Below, one piece after another: positions 27,281 through 39,231 of a DNA stretch of 64,000 nucleotides. Each line of letters begins with the position of its first letter. Positions within the stretch are counted from its first letter, which is position 1. The notes under the pieces were generated by a model, which was not told the origin of the DNA, ran no database searches, and saw only the letters and a program-made list of their open reading frames with translations. Both the position numbers and the translations under genes were made by a program. Source of the stretch: Photorhabdus laumondii subsp. laumondii (lineage in GTDB: Bacteria; Pseudomonadota; Gammaproteobacteria; Enterobacterales; Enterobacteriaceae); assembly GCF_003343245.1 (NCBI RefSeq), contig NZ_CP024901.1:2170001-2234000 (forward strand). Direction: 5' to 3'.

Positions 27281-28278
27281 AAACGCGTAACGTCTCAGTC
27301 ATTAGGGTAAAAAGACGTAAAAGGAATGGCATCAAACATCATGGTGGTTCATGGAAAATTGCTTATGCTGATTTTATGACTGCCATGATGGCATTTTTTC
27401 TGGTTATGTGGCTGTTGGCAATTTCCAGCCCACAAGAATTGACCCGAATTGCAGAATATTTCCGTACCCCGTTACAAGTTGCAATTAATAAAGGGGAGCG
27501 TAGCAGTGATAGCTCGAATCCTATTCCAGGAGGAGGGGAAGATGTGCTTCATCAGGAAGGCGATATTCTGCGTCAGGTTGAAGTCGTTGAAGCTAATGAT
27601 GAGGCTCGCAAGTTAAATAGGCTGCGTGAGCAACTTGATCAATTGATCATTACGGATCCTCGCCTTAAAGCATTACGTCCACATCTGTTGATTGACATGA
27701 TGGATGAAGGGTTACGTATCCAGATTATTGACCGGGAAAACCGGCCAATGTTTATGGTTGGCAGTGCAAAAGTTGAAAGTTACATGAGTGACATTTTGCG
27801 GGCTATTGCACCCATCTTGAACGATATTCCCAATAAAATTAGCCTATCCGGTCATACTGATGACTTGAAATATGCTAATGGTGAGCGTGGTTACAGTAAC
27901 TGGGAACTCTCCGCAGATCGGGCGAATGCATCAAGGAGAGAGCTGTTGATAGGTGGGCTGGATGAAGTAAAGATATTGCGGGTAGTTGGCATGGCTTCAA
28001 CGGTTCGTTTGAAACAGGAAGATGCCAGTGCACCGGTTAACCGTCGTATCAGTATCTTAGTGCTCAATAAACAAGCGGAAGAGCGGATTGAACAGCAAAA
28101 CACCGGCAGCGACTCCTTGATTATTAATGATAGTAAGGAAATTCACGAGGTGATTGGAAAGGATTCGGCTGAAAGTAGGCCAACACAGCAGTCCAATGAA
28201 ATCACAGTATTGGCCCAGCCAGCACCAGCGTCGCAGAGTGCTGAGCCTAATCGTGTACCGACCAAGGTGACAAAGTAA
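27277..28278 (+). CDS. motB: MotB, flagellar stator anchor
   Basis: 333 aa. The single N-terminal membrane helix carries the proton-binding Asp ([21 protein letters not shown]). The C-terminal OmpA-like peptidoglycan-binding domain is at ~150-265 ([41 protein letters not shown]). The tail after 270 is poorly conserved. It is translated from an ATGA overlap with motA and is followed 3 nt later by cheA. Confidence 0.96.
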   Translation: MKTRNVSVIRVKRRKRNGIKHHGGSWKIAYADFMTAMMAFFLVMWLLAISSPQELTRIAEYFRTPLQVAINKGERSSDSSNPIPGGGEDVLHQEGDILRQVEVVEANDEARKLNRLREQLDQLIITDPRLKALRPHLLIDMMDEGLRIQIIDRENRPMFMVGSAKVESYMSDILRAIAPILNDIPNKISLSGHTDDLKYANGERGYSNWELSADRANASRRELLIGGLDEVKILRVVGMASTVRLKQEDASAPVNRRISILVLNKQAEERIEQQNTGSDSLIINDSKEIHEVIGKDSAESRPTQQSNEITVLAQPAPASQSAEPNRVPTKVTK

Positions 28279-28280
28279 CG

Positions 28281-30332
28281 ATGGATATTACCGCGTTTTA
28301 TCAGACCTTTTTTGATGAAGCAGACGAATTGCTGGAGGATATGGAGCAGCATCTATTGCAGCTCGATCCTGATGCGCCAGATCAGGAGCAATTGAATGCT
28401 ATTTTTCGTAGTGCTCACTCAATAAAAGGTGGCGCTGCGACTTTTGGTTTTATCAAACTACAGCAAACCACACATGTTCTAGAAAATTTGCTGGACAGTG
28501 CCAGACGAGATGAAATGAGTCTGACGACTGATATTATCAACCTGTTTTTAGAAGCGAAAGATATTATGCAGCAACAGTTGGATGCCTATAAAAGTTCTCA
28601 GGAGCCGGATGAAAGTGCGTTTACCTACATCTGTGAGACTTTGCGCCAGCTTGCATTGGAAGTACAGAGAGAGAATGAAGGCGGGGTTGAGTCTGCCACA
28701 GATGCGGTGATGCCAGAGGTGCCTGAATCTGAGCCAGAATTAAAATCGGAGCCTGTTGCGACTGAAAATCAGCAAGGTAGAGTTCGGGTTCATCTTTCTG
28801 GTCTGAAAGAGCGTGAAGTTTCTCTGATGCTTGATGAGCTGAGTAATCTGGGGGAGGTTTATGATGCTGAACAGACTCGGGATAGTGTTGAAGCATCATT
28901 GGTAACATCAGCCACAGAGGATGATATCACGGCAGTTCTCTGTTTTGTTATTGAACCGGAACAGATCACTTTCTTGCCGGTAGCTGAACCCAAAGACAAA
29001 GTTAAAAATAAAGATACAGATACAGCTAAAGCCGTTAAAACAACTGCACCGGAAAAAGGTTCCACACCGCCTGCCGGGCGTCCTGCGCCGATACCACCGG
29101 CGGGATCGCCACGTCAACGGGCAGAATCTTCCAGTATTCGGGTTGCGGTTGAGAAGGTTGATCAACTGATAAACCTGGTTGGTGAATTGGTTATTACCCA
29201 ATCTATGTTGGCTCAGCACTGTAACGCTCTTGAGCCGACTTTGCATGGCGATTTGCTAAATTGCATGGTTCAGTTACAGAGAAATTCCAGAGATTTGCAA
29301 GAATCTGTGATGTCTATCCGTATGATGCCAATGGAATATGTGTTCAGCCGTTACCCGCGTTTAGTCAGGGATCTTGCTAGCAAGCTGAATAAAAAAGTGG
29401 ATCTAACTTTGGTTGGCAGTTCCACTGAATTGGATAAGAGTTTAATCGAGCGCATTATTGATCCGCTAACTCATCTAGTCCGTAACAGTCTGGATCATGG
29501 TATTGAAGAGCCAGAAGCTCGGCTTGCTGTGGGCAAACCTGAAATGGGCAACTTGACACTTTCTGCTGAACATCAGGGCGGGAATATCTGTATTGAAGTT
29601 GTGGATGATGGTGCCGGGTTGAACCGTGAAAAGATTCTGGCCAAAGCGATATCACAAGGGTTATCAGTCAGTGAAAACATGAGTAACGAAGAGGTTGCGA
29701 TGTTGATTTTCGCACCGGGTTTTTCCACGGCTGAAGTTGTAACAGATGTATCTGGCCGCGGTGTAGGAATGGACGTGGTTAAGCGAAATATTCAGGAAAT
29801 GGGAGGGCAAATCCAGATTAACTTCCAGGCAGGTAAAGGGACAGTGACGCGGATTTTGTTACCTCTGACACTGGCAATCCTTGATGGGATGTCAGTGAAA
29901 GTGAATGACGAAGTGTTTATTTTGCCGTTGAGTGCAGTAGTAAGTTCTCTTCAACCGCAGGAAGAAGATATTTATCCCTTGGCGGGAGATGAAAAATTAT
30001 TGCATGTCAGAGGAGAATACTTGCCACTCATTAAGTTATATCGAGTTTTTGATATTCCTGATGCAAAAACAGATCCGACGAAAGGGATTATTGTGATTGT
30101 ACAAAGTGCGGGTCGTCGTTATGCCTTGCTGGTTGATCAATTAGTTGGGCAGCATCAGGTGGTTGTGAAAAATATCGAAAGTAACTATCGCAAGGTACCC
30201 GGGATCTCCGCTGCCACAATTATGGGAGATGGCAGTGTGGCGTTGATTATTGATATTTCTGCCTTGCAGCAACTCAATCATGACCAATTGGCACTCAACA
30301 AAGCTGAGTTATTAGCAAAAAATAAGCACTGA
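28281..30332 (+). CDS. cheA: CheA, chemotaxis histidine kinase
   Basis: 683 aa. Domains in order: HPt with phosphorylated His in [12 protein letters not shown] (~48); CheY/CheB-binding P2 (~165-235); Pro/Ala linker; dimerisation P3 ([18 protein letters not shown]); HATPase with [20 protein letters not shown] and [13 protein letters not shown]; and a CheW-like P5 at the C-terminus. It phosphorylates CheY and CheB in response to receptor state. Intact. Confidence 0.97.
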   Translation: MDITAFYQTFFDEADELLEDMEQHLLQLDPDAPDQEQLNAIFRSAHSIKGGAATFGFIKLQQTTHVLENLLDSARRDEMSLTTDIINLFLEAKDIMQQQLDAYKSSQEPDESAFTYICETLRQLALEVQRENEGGVESATDAVMPEVPESEPELKSEPVATENQQGRVRVHLSGLKEREVSLMLDELSNLGEVYDAEQTRDSVEASLVTSATEDDITAVLCFVIEPEQITFLPVAEPKDKVKNKDTDTAKAVKTTAPEKGSTPPAGRPAPIPPAGSPRQRAESSSIRVAVEKVDQLINLVGELVITQSMLAQHCNALEPTLHGDLLNCMVQLQRNSRDLQESVMSIRMMPMEYVFSRYPRLVRDLASKLNKKVDLTLVGSSTELDKSLIERIIDPLTHLVRNSLDHGIEEPEARLAVGKPEMGNLTLSAEHQGGNICIEVVDDGAGLNREKILAKAISQGLSVSENMSNEEVAMLIFAPGFSTAEVVTDVSGRGVGMDVVKRNIQEMGGQIQINFQAGKGTVTRILLPLTLAILDGMSVKVNDEVFILPLSAVVSSLQPQEEDIYPLAGDEKLLHVRGEYLPLIKLYRVFDIPDAKTDPTKGIIVIVQSAGRRYALLVDQLVGQHQVVVKNIESNYRKVPGISAATIMGDGSVALIIDISALQQLNHDQLALNKAELLAKNKH

Positions 30333-30385
30333 ATGGGGAGGAATCCCCATGGAAAATCGTCAATCTCATAGTAAAAGGTAAGATC

Positions 30386-30883
30386 ATGTCGGCCATAGAA
30401 GCGTTTAATAAATTGTCAGGAGAAACTGCCGGGGAAGGATATTTAGTTTTTACCCTAGGTGATGAAGAGTATGGTATCGAAATACTGAAAGTACAGGAGA
30501 TTCGGGGCTATGATCAGGTTACCCGTATTGCAAATACGCCAGCATTCATTAAAGGGATAACCAATCTGCGTGGCGTTATTGTGCCTATTATTGACCTGAG
30601 AATTAAATTTGCTCAGGAAACGGTTACCTATAATGATAATACCGTTGTTATTGTTTTGAATCTGTTAAACCGGGTGGTGGGTATTGTCGTTGATGGTGTT
30701 TCGGATGTTTTATCGCTCAAAGCTGAGCAAATCTGTCCGGCACCTGAATTTGCAGTAACATTATCTACCGAATATCTAACAGGATTGGGTTCACTTGATG
30801 ATCGCATGCTGATTTTGGTGGATATTGAGAAGCTGCTTAACAGTGAAGAGATGGCTCTGGTAGATTCAGTAGCCAAAAGTTAA
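30386..30883 (+). CDS. cheW: CheW, receptor-kinase coupling protein
   Basis: 165 aa, the length of E. coli CheW. It contains the SH3-like fold motifs [32 protein letters not shown] and [14 protein letters not shown]. It links CheA to the receptors. Last gene of the motA-motB-cheA-cheW unit; a terminator follows. Confidence 0.97.
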   Translation: MSAIEAFNKLSGETAGEGYLVFTLGDEEYGIEILKVQEIRGYDQVTRIANTPAFIKGITNLRGVIVPIIDLRIKFAQETVTYNDNTVVIVLNLLNRVVGIVVDGVSDVLSLKAEQICPAPEFAVTLSTEYLTGLGSLDDRMLILVDIEKLLNSEEMALVDSVAKS

Positions 30884-30896
30884 TCATTAAATATCA

Positions 30897-30940
30897 CTGC
30901 CATCATCGACATCGACATCGACAGATGGCAGCTACTTTTT
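30897..30940 (+). terminator. terminator after cheW with (ATCGAC)3 in the loop
   Basis: Stem ctgccatc/gatggcag followed by a T-run. The loop consists of three exact copies of ATCGAC (30905-30922), which looks like recent slippage. Confidence 0.75.
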
Positions 30941-30997
30941 GTCTATCCCTCGTTAATTTCATCAGAAAAAATATTCAAATTTCTTTTATACGACCAG

Positions 30998-31024
30998 TAA
31001 AGTTTCCTTTGATGATGCCGATAA
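30998..31024 (+). promoter_or_regulatory. sigma-28 (FliA) promoter of the receptor-cheRBYZ unit
   Basis: TAAAGTTT, 11-nt spacer, GCCGATAA: an exact match to the flagellar class III consensus, 36 bp before the first receptor gene. It makes receptor and downstream che expression dependent on completed hook assembly. Confidence 0.92.
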
Positions 31025-31059
31025 CAGAGCCATGCTGATCTATTGTAAAAAGGGAAAAC

Positions 31060-32754
31060 ATGTTTAACCGAATGAAAATAGTGACCGGACTGATGGCGGT
31101 CATCATATTATTTGGTGCTCTGCAATTTATATCCGGAGGACTTTTCTTCCATGAGTTGAAAAGTAACAAGGAAAATCTAGAAATACTGGATAAAATGCGG
31201 GAACAGCAGACATTTTTGAATGACACTTGGGTTAATTTGTTACAGGCCCGTAACAACTTGAACCGTGCGGGCATTCGTTACATGATGAAAAAAGATGAGG
31301 GAGTCGATAATTACTACACACTGGAGCAGTTACTGACAGATGCCAGAAGTAACCTCTCTATCGCAGAGCAGCGTTTTGAACAATACGAACAGACCGCTAA
31401 ATTGCCTATTCATGAATCAGAAAGTCTTAATCGCCTTAAAAAAGCCTATGATGTTTATATTTCAGCGCTTCATGAACTTATTGTTCTGCTTGAACATGAT
31501 CGGGCGGTAGAGTTTTTCAACCAACCAACGGGCAAATATCAGAGCGCTTTTGAGGAAGAATATAACTTCTATTTGACCCAAAACGATCATCTCTATTCTG
31601 ATGTGGTATTTGATGCCAGTATCTCTTACAGAAATGCGGTGATTATGTTGGGTATTATCATGCTGATTCTGGTTTCAGCCATGATTTTTAGTTGGGTTAG
31701 CATTAAGCATAGTTTGCTGAATCCGTTAAACAAATTATTGGAGAATATTAAGGCACTTTCTACCGGTGATTTGACACAAAATGTAACTGTTTCAGGCAGA
31801 AATGAGATGAGTACGTTGGCTGTTGGCCTGAAGCATATGCAAAAAGAATTTATCACTACTGTCAGTAGTGTTCGTCAAAGCAGTGAAAGTATTTATAACG
31901 GAACCAGTGAAATTGCTGCTGGAAATAATGATCTTTCTTCTCGCACTGAGGAACAGGTTGCTTCTTTGGAAGAAACCGCCGCCAGTATGGAGCAATTGAC
32001 AGCAACTGTACGCCAAAATGCGGAAAATGCTCGTCAGGCAAGTAACTTAGCTGATAGTGCTTCTGAAGTTGCACGCCAGGGTGGGAAAGTCGTGGCGAAT
32101 GTTGTACAGACAATGCGTGAAATTGCCGGTAGTTCTCAGAAGATTTCCGATATTACTAGTGTTATTGATGCTATTGCGTTCCAGACTAACATTTTGGCAC
32201 TGAATGCCGCAGTGGAAGCAGCACGTGCTGGTGAACATGGGCGAGGTTTTGCTGTTGTGGCAGGAGAAGTACGTAACCTTGCACAGCGTAGTGCTGAGGC
32301 AGCAAAAGAGATCAAAGCATTAATAGAAGATTCAGTAAGCCGCGCAGATACCGGTTCTGTCTTGGTTGAGAGCGCCGGTGAAACAATGAATAACATTGTT
32401 AGTTCAGTCACCCGTGTCACTGACATTATGGGTGAAATTGCATCTGCATCTGATGAACAAAGTAGAGGGATAACTCAGGTTGGCCTGGCTATCTCCGAAA
32501 TGGATCGTGTAACACAACAAAATGCTGCTTTAGTTGAGCAATCCGCGGCTGCGGCGGCTGCACTGGAAGATCAAGCTGCTGGATTGAAGAAACTAGTTTC
32601 TTTGTTCCAATTACCGAATCTTGACGATAAATCTCAATCCGAAATGAAAATTGAGCATTTGCCTGTGGCTAAGACTCCTCCTGCAAAATCGAATCCACTG
32701 GTGTTGAAGAAAGCCAACAATGTGGAAGAACAAGCTAATTGGGAAACATTTTAA
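31060..32754 (+). CDS. methyl-accepting chemotaxis protein with NWETF tail
   Basis: 564 aa. Membrane helix 1 at ~9-30, a periplasmic four-helix ligand domain of the Tar/Tsr type (~35-190), helix 2 at ~192-213, HAMP (~215-267), methylation helices and the highly conserved signalling tip ([21 protein letters not shown]). It ends in NWETF, the pentapeptide that docks CheR and CheB, so this is the major receptor type (Tsr-like). Ligand unknown. Confidence 0.93.
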   Translation: MFNRMKIVTGLMAVIILFGALQFISGGLFFHELKSNKENLEILDKMREQQTFLNDTWVNLLQARNNLNRAGIRYMMKKDEGVDNYYTLEQLLTDARSNLSIAEQRFEQYEQTAKLPIHESESLNRLKKAYDVYISALHELIVLLEHDRAVEFFNQPTGKYQSAFEEEYNFYLTQNDHLYSDVVFDASISYRNAVIMLGIIMLILVSAMIFSWVSIKHSLLNPLNKLLENIKALSTGDLTQNVTVSGRNEMSTLAVGLKHMQKEFITTVSSVRQSSESIYNGTSEIAAGNNDLSSRTEEQVASLEETAASMEQLTATVRQNAENARQASNLADSASEVARQGGKVVANVVQTMREIAGSSQKISDITSVIDAIAFQTNILALNAAVEAARAGEHGRGFAVVAGEVRNLAQRSAEAAKEIKALIEDSVSRADTGSVLVESAGETMNNIVSSVTRVTDIMGEIASASDEQSRGITQVGLAISEMDRVTQQNAALVEQSAAAAAALEDQAAGLKKLVSLFQLPNLDDKSQSEMKIEHLPVAKTPPAKSNPLVLKKANNVEEQANWETF

Positions 32755-32771
32755 AACACTAAGCGATAACT

Positions 32772-32791
32772 ACGGCTGCACATGCAGCCGT
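32772..32791 (+). terminator. hairpin between the two receptor genes
   Basis: 8-bp stem acggctgc/gcagccgt with ACAT loop and no T-run. Likely an mRNA-stabilising or attenuating hairpin within the operon. Confidence 0.45.
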
Positions 32792-32807
32792 TAACAGAGG
32801 TGATTAC

Positions 32808-34442
32808 ATGTTAGGCAGGCTTCGTATATCAACCAGTTTATATCTGTTACTGATGATGTTTTGTGTAATGCAGATAATCTCAAGTGGTTTATCACTTGGA
32901 ATCATTCACGCAGATCAATCTTATATTGAGCAGATTGATCTGGGAACACAGAAGAGGGATACCTTAGGGTTGAGCTGGGCAGCTCTGCTGCAATCGCGTA
33001 ATACACTTAATCGAATCGCTGTAGGGAAAACGTTACAACAATCTGAGGATCATATTGGCAGTATGGTTGCTAATGTTAAGGAAACCTTAGATAGGGCTGA
33101 GATGCATTTTGCTGAGTTTATTGCGCTGCCTAAATTGAATGACGAGGATGGTAGTAGTGTATTGCTGGCCTCGGTAGAAACCAGTTATAAGGAATATATC
33201 AACGCGCTTAGAGAACTCTCGGCTTTTTTAGAAAGTGGTAATTATGATGCATTCTTAGATCAGCCGACAGAAAAGTATCAGCAGCAACTTGAATCTGATT
33301 TCAATCATTATATGCAATATATCGGTGAGGTGATTACAACCGCCGTTCAAGATGGTCGTCTTTATTACCAAATTTCAGTTGCCATGTTTGTAGGTGCGAT
33401 CTTAATGGTACTGGTTGTTGCTTGGGCGGCTCATTGGTGGTTGAAAAAGAATCTTCTCAGACCTTTTGCCAATATGCGTAGTCACTTCCAGAATGTTGCG
33501 GAAGGAAAACTCAATAAAGAAGTTTCTGTTTTCACTCAAGATGAAATTGGTGAAGTGTTCCTCAAATTACGTGAAATGCAACGTTCACTGGTTAATTCCA
33601 TTACGTTGGTAAAAGAGAATACTAACTTGATGTATAACGGTATTCAGGAAATTACTCAGGGTAATACCGATCTCTCTTCCCGCACTGAAGAGCAAGCTGC
33701 ATCACTGGAAGAAACGGCAGCCAGTATGGAACAACTGACTGCAACTGTGCGTCAGAATGCGGAAAATGCTCGCCAGGCCAGTGAATTGGCGGTATCTGCA
33801 TCGAAAACAGCCTCTAAAGGAGGCGAACTGACCGTTGATGTTGTGGAAACAATGGATGCAATTGCCAATAGCTCACAGAAAATCAGTGCCATTATCAGCG
33901 TCATTGATGGTATTGCATTTCAGACCAACATTTTGGCACTGAATGCGGCAGTAGAAGCTGCACGGGCAGGTGAACAAGGCCGAGGTTTCTCCGTTGTTGC
34001 TGGTGAAGTGAGGGATCTTGCTCAGCGAAGTGCCGAAGCAGCGAAAGAGATTAAGACATTAATTAGTGAATCTGTTCAGCGGGTAAGCCAAGGTTCCGAG
34101 TTGGTTAGTCATGCAGGGAAGACCATGAATGAATTGGTCGTTTCTGTAAACCAAGTCACGGATCTGATGGCTGAAATTGCTGCGGCATCTGATGAACAAA
34201 GTCGGGGAATTCATCAAGTAGCACAAGCGGTTACACAGATGGATCAGGTTACTCAGCAGAATGCGGCATTGGTTGAACAGTCAGCGGCGGCGGCGGCGGC
34301 ACTTGAAGATCAGGCCGATATTTTGGTGCAAATAGTGGCACAATTTGAGTTACCCAATAATTCAGAAAATAAGCTTGAAAATGAACTTTCACTGACGCTG
34401 AGGTCTGCGGATAGCGAAGGGGCAGTCAATCAGACTCACTGA
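32808..34442 (+). CDS. methyl-accepting chemotaxis protein lacking the CheR-docking tail
   Basis: 544 aa with the same architecture as the preceding receptor and a nearly identical signalling tip, but a divergent periplasmic domain. The C-terminus ends SEGAVNQTH with no NWETF motif, like the low-abundance receptors Tap and Trg of E. coli. It should depend on the neighbouring receptor for efficient methylation. cheR starts 6 nt downstream. Confidence 0.93.
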   Translation: MLGRLRISTSLYLLLMMFCVMQIISSGLSLGIIHADQSYIEQIDLGTQKRDTLGLSWAALLQSRNTLNRIAVGKTLQQSEDHIGSMVANVKETLDRAEMHFAEFIALPKLNDEDGSSVLLASVETSYKEYINALRELSAFLESGNYDAFLDQPTEKYQQQLESDFNHYMQYIGEVITTAVQDGRLYYQISVAMFVGAILMVLVVAWAAHWWLKKNLLRPFANMRSHFQNVAEGKLNKEVSVFTQDEIGEVFLKLREMQRSLVNSITLVKENTNLMYNGIQEITQGNTDLSSRTEEQAASLEETAASMEQLTATVRQNAENARQASELAVSASKTASKGGELTVDVVETMDAIANSSQKISAIISVIDGIAFQTNILALNAAVEAARAGEQGRGFSVVAGEVRDLAQRSAEAAKEIKTLISESVQRVSQGSELVSHAGKTMNELVVSVNQVTDLMAEIAAASDEQSRGIHQVAQAVTQMDQVTQQNAALVEQSAAAAAALEDQADILVQIVAQFELPNNSENKLENELSLTLRSADSEGAVNQTH

Positions 34443-34448
34443 GGCCAG

Positions 34449-35336
34449 ATGAAATCAAATTTAATTGCTTCAGTGACAAGTTTGCCATCTTCGCCACTGC
34501 ATCACATGATTCAGCGTTATACCATGTCAGATGCGCATTTTGAGCGCATCTGCCAGCTCATATATCAACGTGCGGGTATTGTGCTAGCTGCACATAAACG
34601 GGAGATGGTTTACAACCGTTTAATTCGGCGTTTGCGTACCCTCGAAATACGTGATTTTGGGCAATACCTGTTCATTCTTGAAAATGATCTGAATAGTGAG
34701 GAGTGGCAGGAATTTATCAATGCATTGACAACTAACCTGACGGCGTTTTTCAGGGAAGCGCATCATTTTCCTCTGTTAGCTAAACATGCAAGTAAGAAGA
34801 ATGGATCGTACCGGGTATGGAGTGCAGCAGCATCGACAGGAGAAGAGTCCTATTCGATTGCAATGACACTAAGTGATGTCTTAGGGGAGCGTTTTCACCG
34901 GGCAAAAATTATTGCCAGTGATATTGATACCCATGTATTGGAAAAAGCACGCAAAGGGGTTTATCGACTGGATGAATTGCGTCACCTGACCGATCAACAG
35001 AGAAAACGTTACTTTTTTAAAGGGATTGGATCTTATGAGGGTTATGCTCGTGTCCGGCCGCAACTTGCTGACATGGTGACATTCCAGCATCTAAACCTGT
35101 TAGATCCCAATTGGCCGTTTGAAGAGAAGTTTGATGCCATCTTTTGCCGTAATGTTATGATTTATTTTGATAAAAAGACGCAGGAACGGATACTGCGCCA
35201 TTTTGTTGCTTTGTTAAAACCTGATGGATTGCTCTTTGCAGGGCATTCTGAAAATGTCACTCAAATAAGCCGGGAATTCTACTTGCTAGGACAGACCGTT
35301 TACGGTGTAGGCCGGGCAAGGAGAGGTCATGAATAA
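34449..35336 (+). CDS. cheR: CheR, chemotaxis receptor methyltransferase
   Basis: 295 aa. N-terminal helical domain (~30-90), then a SAM-binding domain with [12 protein letters not shown], the acidic [19 protein letters not shown] and [14 protein letters not shown]. It transfers methyl groups from SAM to receptor glutamates. It overlaps cheB by 8 nt. Confidence 0.96.
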   Translation: MKSNLIASVTSLPSSPLHHMIQRYTMSDAHFERICQLIYQRAGIVLAAHKREMVYNRLIRRLRTLEIRDFGQYLFILENDLNSEEWQEFINALTTNLTAFFREAHHFPLLAKHASKKNGSYRVWSAAASTGEESYSIAMTLSDVLGERFHRAKIIASDIDTHVLEKARKGVYRLDELRHLTDQQRKRYFFKGIGSYEGYARVRPQLADMVTFQHLNLLDPNWPFEEKFDAIFCRNVMIYFDKKTQERILRHFVALLKPDGLLFAGHSENVTQISREFYLLGQTVYGVGRARRGHE

Positions 35337-36381
35337 AATAACTGTTCTTTGTGTCGATGATTCAGCGCTTATGCGTCAAATCATGCGAGAGATCATCAAT
35401 AGTCACTCGGATATGGAGGTAGTGGCTTGTGCGCCAGATCCACTGGTAGCACGTGATCTCATTAAAAAGCATAATCCACAAGTGCTCACACTGGATGTTG
35501 AAATGCCACGCATGGATGGTATTGATTTTCTGGAAAAATTAATGCGCTTACGGCCAATGCCGGTGGTTATGATCTCTTCTCTGACAGCCAAAGGCTCTGA
35601 AATCACATTAAGGGCATTGGAACTTGGTGCTGTTGATTTTATAACCAAACCTCAATTGGGTATTCGTGAAGGCATGCTGGCTTACAGTGAACTTATTGCG
35701 GAGAAAATACGGACAGCAGCACAGGCTAAATTATCTGTGCCAATAATCACACCGGTAAGTTCTGCTCCTTTAAGTTTTAAGCCTTTGTTATCCAGTGAAA
35801 AACTGATAGCAGTAGGCGCTTCTACTGGAGGAACGGAAGCAATAAAGAATTTATTGCAACCGTTACCTGTCACTAGCCCGGCACTCCTTATTACTCAACA
35901 TATGCCACCTGGTTTTACCCGTTCTTTTGCTGAACGACTGAATAAACTTAGCCAAATTACCGTGAAAGAGGCTGAAAATGGTGAACGGATTTTGCCGGGG
36001 CATGCTTACATTGCTCCGGGTGATCGCCATATGGAACTATGTCGCAATGGTGCTGATTATCAGGTTCTGATCACCGATGCACCGGCTGTTAATCGTCATC
36101 GTCCATCTGTAGATGTGTTGTTTCGATCAGTGGCTAAATTTGCCGGGAAGAATGCTGTTGGAGTGTTACTAACCGGCATGGGCAGTGATGGCGCAGCGGG
36201 TTTACTGGAGATGAAGCAAGCGGGAGCGTACACGTTGGCTCAGGATGAAGCAAGTTGTGTGGTATTTGGTATGCCAAGAGCGGCAATACAAATGGGGGCG
36301 GTGGACGAGGTCATGGATATACTCAAAATGAGCAAGAGAATGCTGGCAAAAATAAGCTCGGGGCAAGCTGTCCGTATTTAA
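35329..36381 (+). CDS. cheB: CheB, receptor methylesterase/deamidase
   Basis: 350 aa. The receiver domain has its phospho-acceptor Asp in [12 protein letters not shown]. The C-terminal methylesterase carries the Ser-His-Asp triad: GASTGGTEA (Ser), TQHMPPGFT (His) and GMGSDGAAG (Asp). Removes receptor methyl groups when phosphorylated by CheA. Two ERIC-type repeats follow before cheY. Confidence 0.96.
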   Translation: MNKITVLCVDDSALMRQIMREIINSHSDMEVVACAPDPLVARDLIKKHNPQVLTLDVEMPRMDGIDFLEKLMRLRPMPVVMISSLTAKGSEITLRALELGAVDFITKPQLGIREGMLAYSELIAEKIRTAAQAKLSVPIITPVSSAPLSFKPLLSSEKLIAVGASTGGTEAIKNLLQPLPVTSPALLITQHMPPGFTRSFAERLNKLSQITVKEAENGERILPGHAYIAPGDRHMELCRNGADYQVLITDAPAVNRHRPSVDVLFRSVAKFAGKNAVGVLLTGMGSDGAAGLLEMKQAGAYTLAQDEASCVVFGMPRAAIQMGAVDEVMDILKMSKRMLAKISSGQAVRI

Positions 36382-36392
36382 CGGCTGTCGGA

Positions 36393-36515
36393 TATACACT
36401 AAAGATTTCAAGATGCATCGCGACGGCAAGGGAGTGAATCCCCGGGAGCATAGCAAACTATGTGACTGGGGTGAGCGAGTGCAGCCAACAAAGAGGCAAC
36501 TTGAAAGATAACGGG
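36393..36515. repeat. ERIC-type repeat 3a (first of a tandem pair)
   Basis: 123-bp unit starting tatacactaaag, containing GAATCCCCGGGAGC and ending before tatacactaaag of the second copy. Near-identical to the next unit. Confidence 0.88.
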
Positions 36516-36642
36516 TATACACTAAAGATTTCAAGATGCATCGCGACGGCAAGGGAGTGAATCCCCGGGAGCATAGCAAACTATGTGACCGGGGTGAGCG
36601 AGTGCAGCCAACAAAGAGGCAATTTGAAAGATAACGGGTATA
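36516..36642. repeat. ERIC-type repeat 3b (second of a tandem pair)
   Basis: Same unit repeated with a period of exactly 123 bp. I see only a few differences (ctgggg/ccgggg, caactt/caattt). The tandem pair lies between cheB and cheY inside what is normally one operon. Confidence 0.88.
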
Positions 36643-36700
36643 AATTTAATATTTTTTAAGCGGCTCTGTGCTGACTGGTAACTAATTTCAAGGAGTTTTT

Positions 36701-37090
36701 ATGGCGAATAAGGATCTGAGATTTTTGGTGGTTGATGATTTTTCAACCATGCGTCGCATTGTTCGTAACCTTTTAAAAGAATTAGGCTTTAATAATGTAG
36801 AAGAAGCTCAGGATGGGGCAGAAGCTTTGGCTAAGATTCGTGCATCTCAATTTGATTTTATTATCTCTGATTGGAATATGCCCAATATGGATGGTTTAGA
36901 GTTACTAAAAATCATTCGTGAAGATGCCCAATTGGCCAAGATACCGGTTTTGATGGTGACCGCAGAAGCGAAGAAAGAAAATATCATTGCTGCTGCGCAA
37001 GCCGGGGCCAGTGGTTATGTCGTTAAACCTTTTACCGCAGCTACTCTGGAAGAAAAGCTCAACAAAATATTTGAAAAACTGGGCCTCTAA
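36701..37090 (+). CDS. cheY: CheY, chemotaxis response regulator
   Basis: 129 aa single receiver domain. Phospho-acceptor Asp in [13 protein letters not shown], acidic pair DDFSTMRR near the start, Thr in VTAEAK and the invariant Lys in GYVVKPFT. Phospho-CheY binds the motor switch and causes tumbling. ATG at 36701 with aaggag upstream. Confidence 0.97.
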   Translation: MANKDLRFLVVDDFSTMRRIVRNLLKELGFNNVEEAQDGAEALAKIRASQFDFIISDWNMPNMDGLELLKIIREDAQLAKIPVLMVTAEAKKENIIAAAQAGASGYVVKPFTAATLEEKLNKIFEKLGL

Positions 37091-37099
37091 GGAGACATA

Positions 37100-37750
37100 A
37101 TGAGTGTAAATCCAGTCATGCCAAGGGATGAGACCATTAGCGCCAGTGAAATTATCAGCCGTATCGGCCAGCTTACGCGCATGTTGCGTGATAGTTTACG
37201 TGAGTTGGGATTGGATAAAACTATTGCTCAGGCGGCTGAGGCAATACCTGATGCAAGGGAACGTTTGGACTATGTTGTGCAGATGACAGCGCAGGCGGCG
37301 GAAAGGGCGCTTAATTGCGTTGAAGCGGCGCAACCTCGTCAGAATGAGTTAGAGTCATCGGCAATATCACTGAAAAAGCGTTGGGATGAGTGGTTTGAAA
37401 ACCCAGTTGAGATGCCTGTGGCTCGCTCGTTGGTTATAGATACCCGGAATTACCTCAATACGGTACCTGAACATACTGCTTTCACTAACGCTCAATTGCT
37501 GGAGATCATGATGGCGCAAGACTTTCAGGATCTTACCGGTCAGGTTATCAAGCGGATGATGGATGTTATTCAGGAAATAGAAAAACAGTTGGTGATGGTA
37601 TTAATGGAAAACATGCCGGCTGATCAGGTGATAAAAACCAAGAAAGAAGCTGACAGTTTGCTAAATGGTCCGCAGGTGAATCAAAATGGCGTGGGTGTTA
37701 TTGCTAATCAGGCTCAGGTTGATGATCTACTGGATAGCTTAGGTTTCTGA
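37100..37750 (+). CDS. cheZ: CheZ, CheY-P phosphatase
   Basis: 216 aa. The active-site helix has the catalytic Gln in [15 protein letters not shown]. The C-terminal CheY-binding peptide is DDLLDSLGF. It starts 9 nt after cheY. Last che gene here; an IS200 element follows directly. Confidence 0.97.
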   Translation: MSVNPVMPRDETISASEIISRIGQLTRMLRDSLRELGLDKTIAQAAEAIPDARERLDYVVQMTAQAAERALNCVEAAQPRQNELESSAISLKKRWDEWFENPVEMPVARSLVIDTRNYLNTVPEHTAFTNAQLLEIMMAQDFQDLTGQVIKRMMDVIQEIEKQLVMVLMENMPADQVIKTKKEADSLLNGPQVNQNGVGVIANQAQVDDLLDSLGF

Positions 37751-37756
37751 ATAAAC

Positions 37757-38320
37757 AACCACCTACTAAAGTAGGTGGGTTAGTGATTAATGGACTGAAA
37801 GTCCGGATACGCGTCGGCTAAACGACGCGTCAATTATCCATCCTGAAATTATCATTCGGATTGGGTTCAAAATGATGTTCTAAATAGCTTTTGATCATTT
37901 CCTCCGTTAACTGCCCCACCGTTGCACAAAAATAGCCTCGCCCCCAAAAATGTTGGCCCCAGTACCGCTTTTTCAAATGCGAAAATTCTTCAAACAGCTT
38001 ACTGGCCGTTCTTCCCTTCAGCCTTCTCATGATTTCATTTGGCGCTAATGTTGGGGGACTGCTGACGAGTATATGCACGTGATCTTGACTCACAACTCCC
38101 TTTAATATTCTGATTTCAAAGGAGCTGAATGTCTGACGGATTAATTCTCGCACTCGACTTGCCACTTCTCCTGTCAGCACTTTGTATCTGTATTTCGTTA
38201 CCCACACAAAATGGTATTCAATCTGAAATACCGTGTGGCTGCCATATCTGTAATCCATGTTGCACCTCCGGTACAACACAGTATCGCAGCTAAAGCTGAC
38301 CGGCTAAAGCCGGTAGTTAA
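37757..38320 (-). mobile_element. IS200/IS605-type element (tnpA only)
   Basis: Bounded by subterminal hairpins whose loops all contain TAAA or GAAA: ccacctac/gtaggtgg (37759-37778), gact/agtc (about 37793-37803), acgcgtcg..cgacgcgt (37810-37830) on one side, and cagc/gctg and accggc/gccggt (38288-38314) on the other. There are no inverted repeats at the tips, as expected for this HUH-type family. The first hairpin may double as the cheZ terminator. Confidence 0.8.
37830..38258 (-). CDS. tnpA: IS200-type HUH transposase TnpA
   Basis: 142 aa from ATG 38258 (MDYRYGSHTVFQIEYHFVWV); a longer frame to 38279 is not native. The HUH motif is in SQDHVHILVS, and the catalytic Tyr lies in the helix MIKSYLEHHF. 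Single-strand transposase. Intact frame. Confidence 0.92.
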   Translation of the reverse strand: MDYRYGSHTVFQIEYHFVWVTKYRYKVLTGEVASRVRELIRQTFSSFEIRILKGVVSQDHVHILVSSPPTLAPNEIMRRLKGRTASKLFEEFSHLKKRYWGQHFWGRGYFCATVGQLTEEMIKSYLEHHFEPNPNDNFRMDN

Positions 38321-38329
38321 TGAGATGGT

Positions 38330-39231
38330 CACCCTCACCTAAGCCATCATCGCGTTTTTGACAACAGCGCATCACCGCACGGGCACCATGAATGATTAAC
38401 GTTCGCAGGTGACGGTTACCCTGTTTGGTCATGCCTGACAGGCGGCTTTTCCCCCCAGAACTGTATTGGCGTGGAACCAGACCACACTAGGCCGAGAGCT
38501 GTCGGCCATGCGAGAATTGTTCTGCATTAACTTCACTGATAAAAGCCGCGGCAATCAATGGCACCACACCGGGAATGGTTAGTAAGTGGGAGTAACTTGA
38601 TTGCTGGTTTGATACCGTCTGAATTTCTTTATCTATTTCGTGAATACGGGCATCAAATCGCCGCATATCTTCCTGTAGCGAATGGAGCAGACGGCGGAGG
38701 ACAAAGGATAATGAATGGTTTCCCTCTTCCAAAATATCAGGTAAAGCCTGCCGGAGTTGCTGGATGCTCGCAGGGATAACGATCCCTTGCTCGGCGGGCA
38801 ACGCCCGGATTTGATTAACCAGTGCGGTACGTTGTTCCACCTTAAGTTGTCGGGCACTGCATAGTGCTTTGATATCCTGTTGTTCAAGGGTTTTGACCAG
38901 CACAAAGTGGATACCGGGACGACAGGCGGTTTCACAGATAGCCAGCGCATCATTGGCATCATTTTTCTGATTTTTACAGAGTGCCTTGACATGCTGCGTC
39001 GGGATAAGCCTGATTTCATAGCCCATGGCTTGTAGCGTTCTTCCCCAGTAATGAGCACTCTGACAGGCCCTCCATCGCAATAAGTGTATCGGGAGGAAAC
39101 GCCCAGAGTGTATCCAGCAATTTTTGCCGTGAGACTTTTTTGTTCCAGGCGACGGAGTTATCCGTTAACCAGACACAGACCTGGAAAACATTTTTAGCGA
39201 GATCAATGCCCACCACTTTGGTTGTGTTCAT
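38330..39231 (-). pseudogene. IS110-family transposase, decayed
   Basis: The N-terminus is read from 39231 (TTKVVGIDLAKNVFQV, the RuvC-like Asp). A frameshift near 39,050 moves the sequence to a second frame (AMGYEIRLIPTQHVKALCKNQKNDANDA...). An in-frame TAG at 38487 replaces the Trp of the usual LGLVPRQYSSGGK block, which follows at 38,460-38,360 with KQGNRHLRTLIIHGARA. The 3' end is cut off. At least three lesions, so inactive. Confidence 0.85.
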
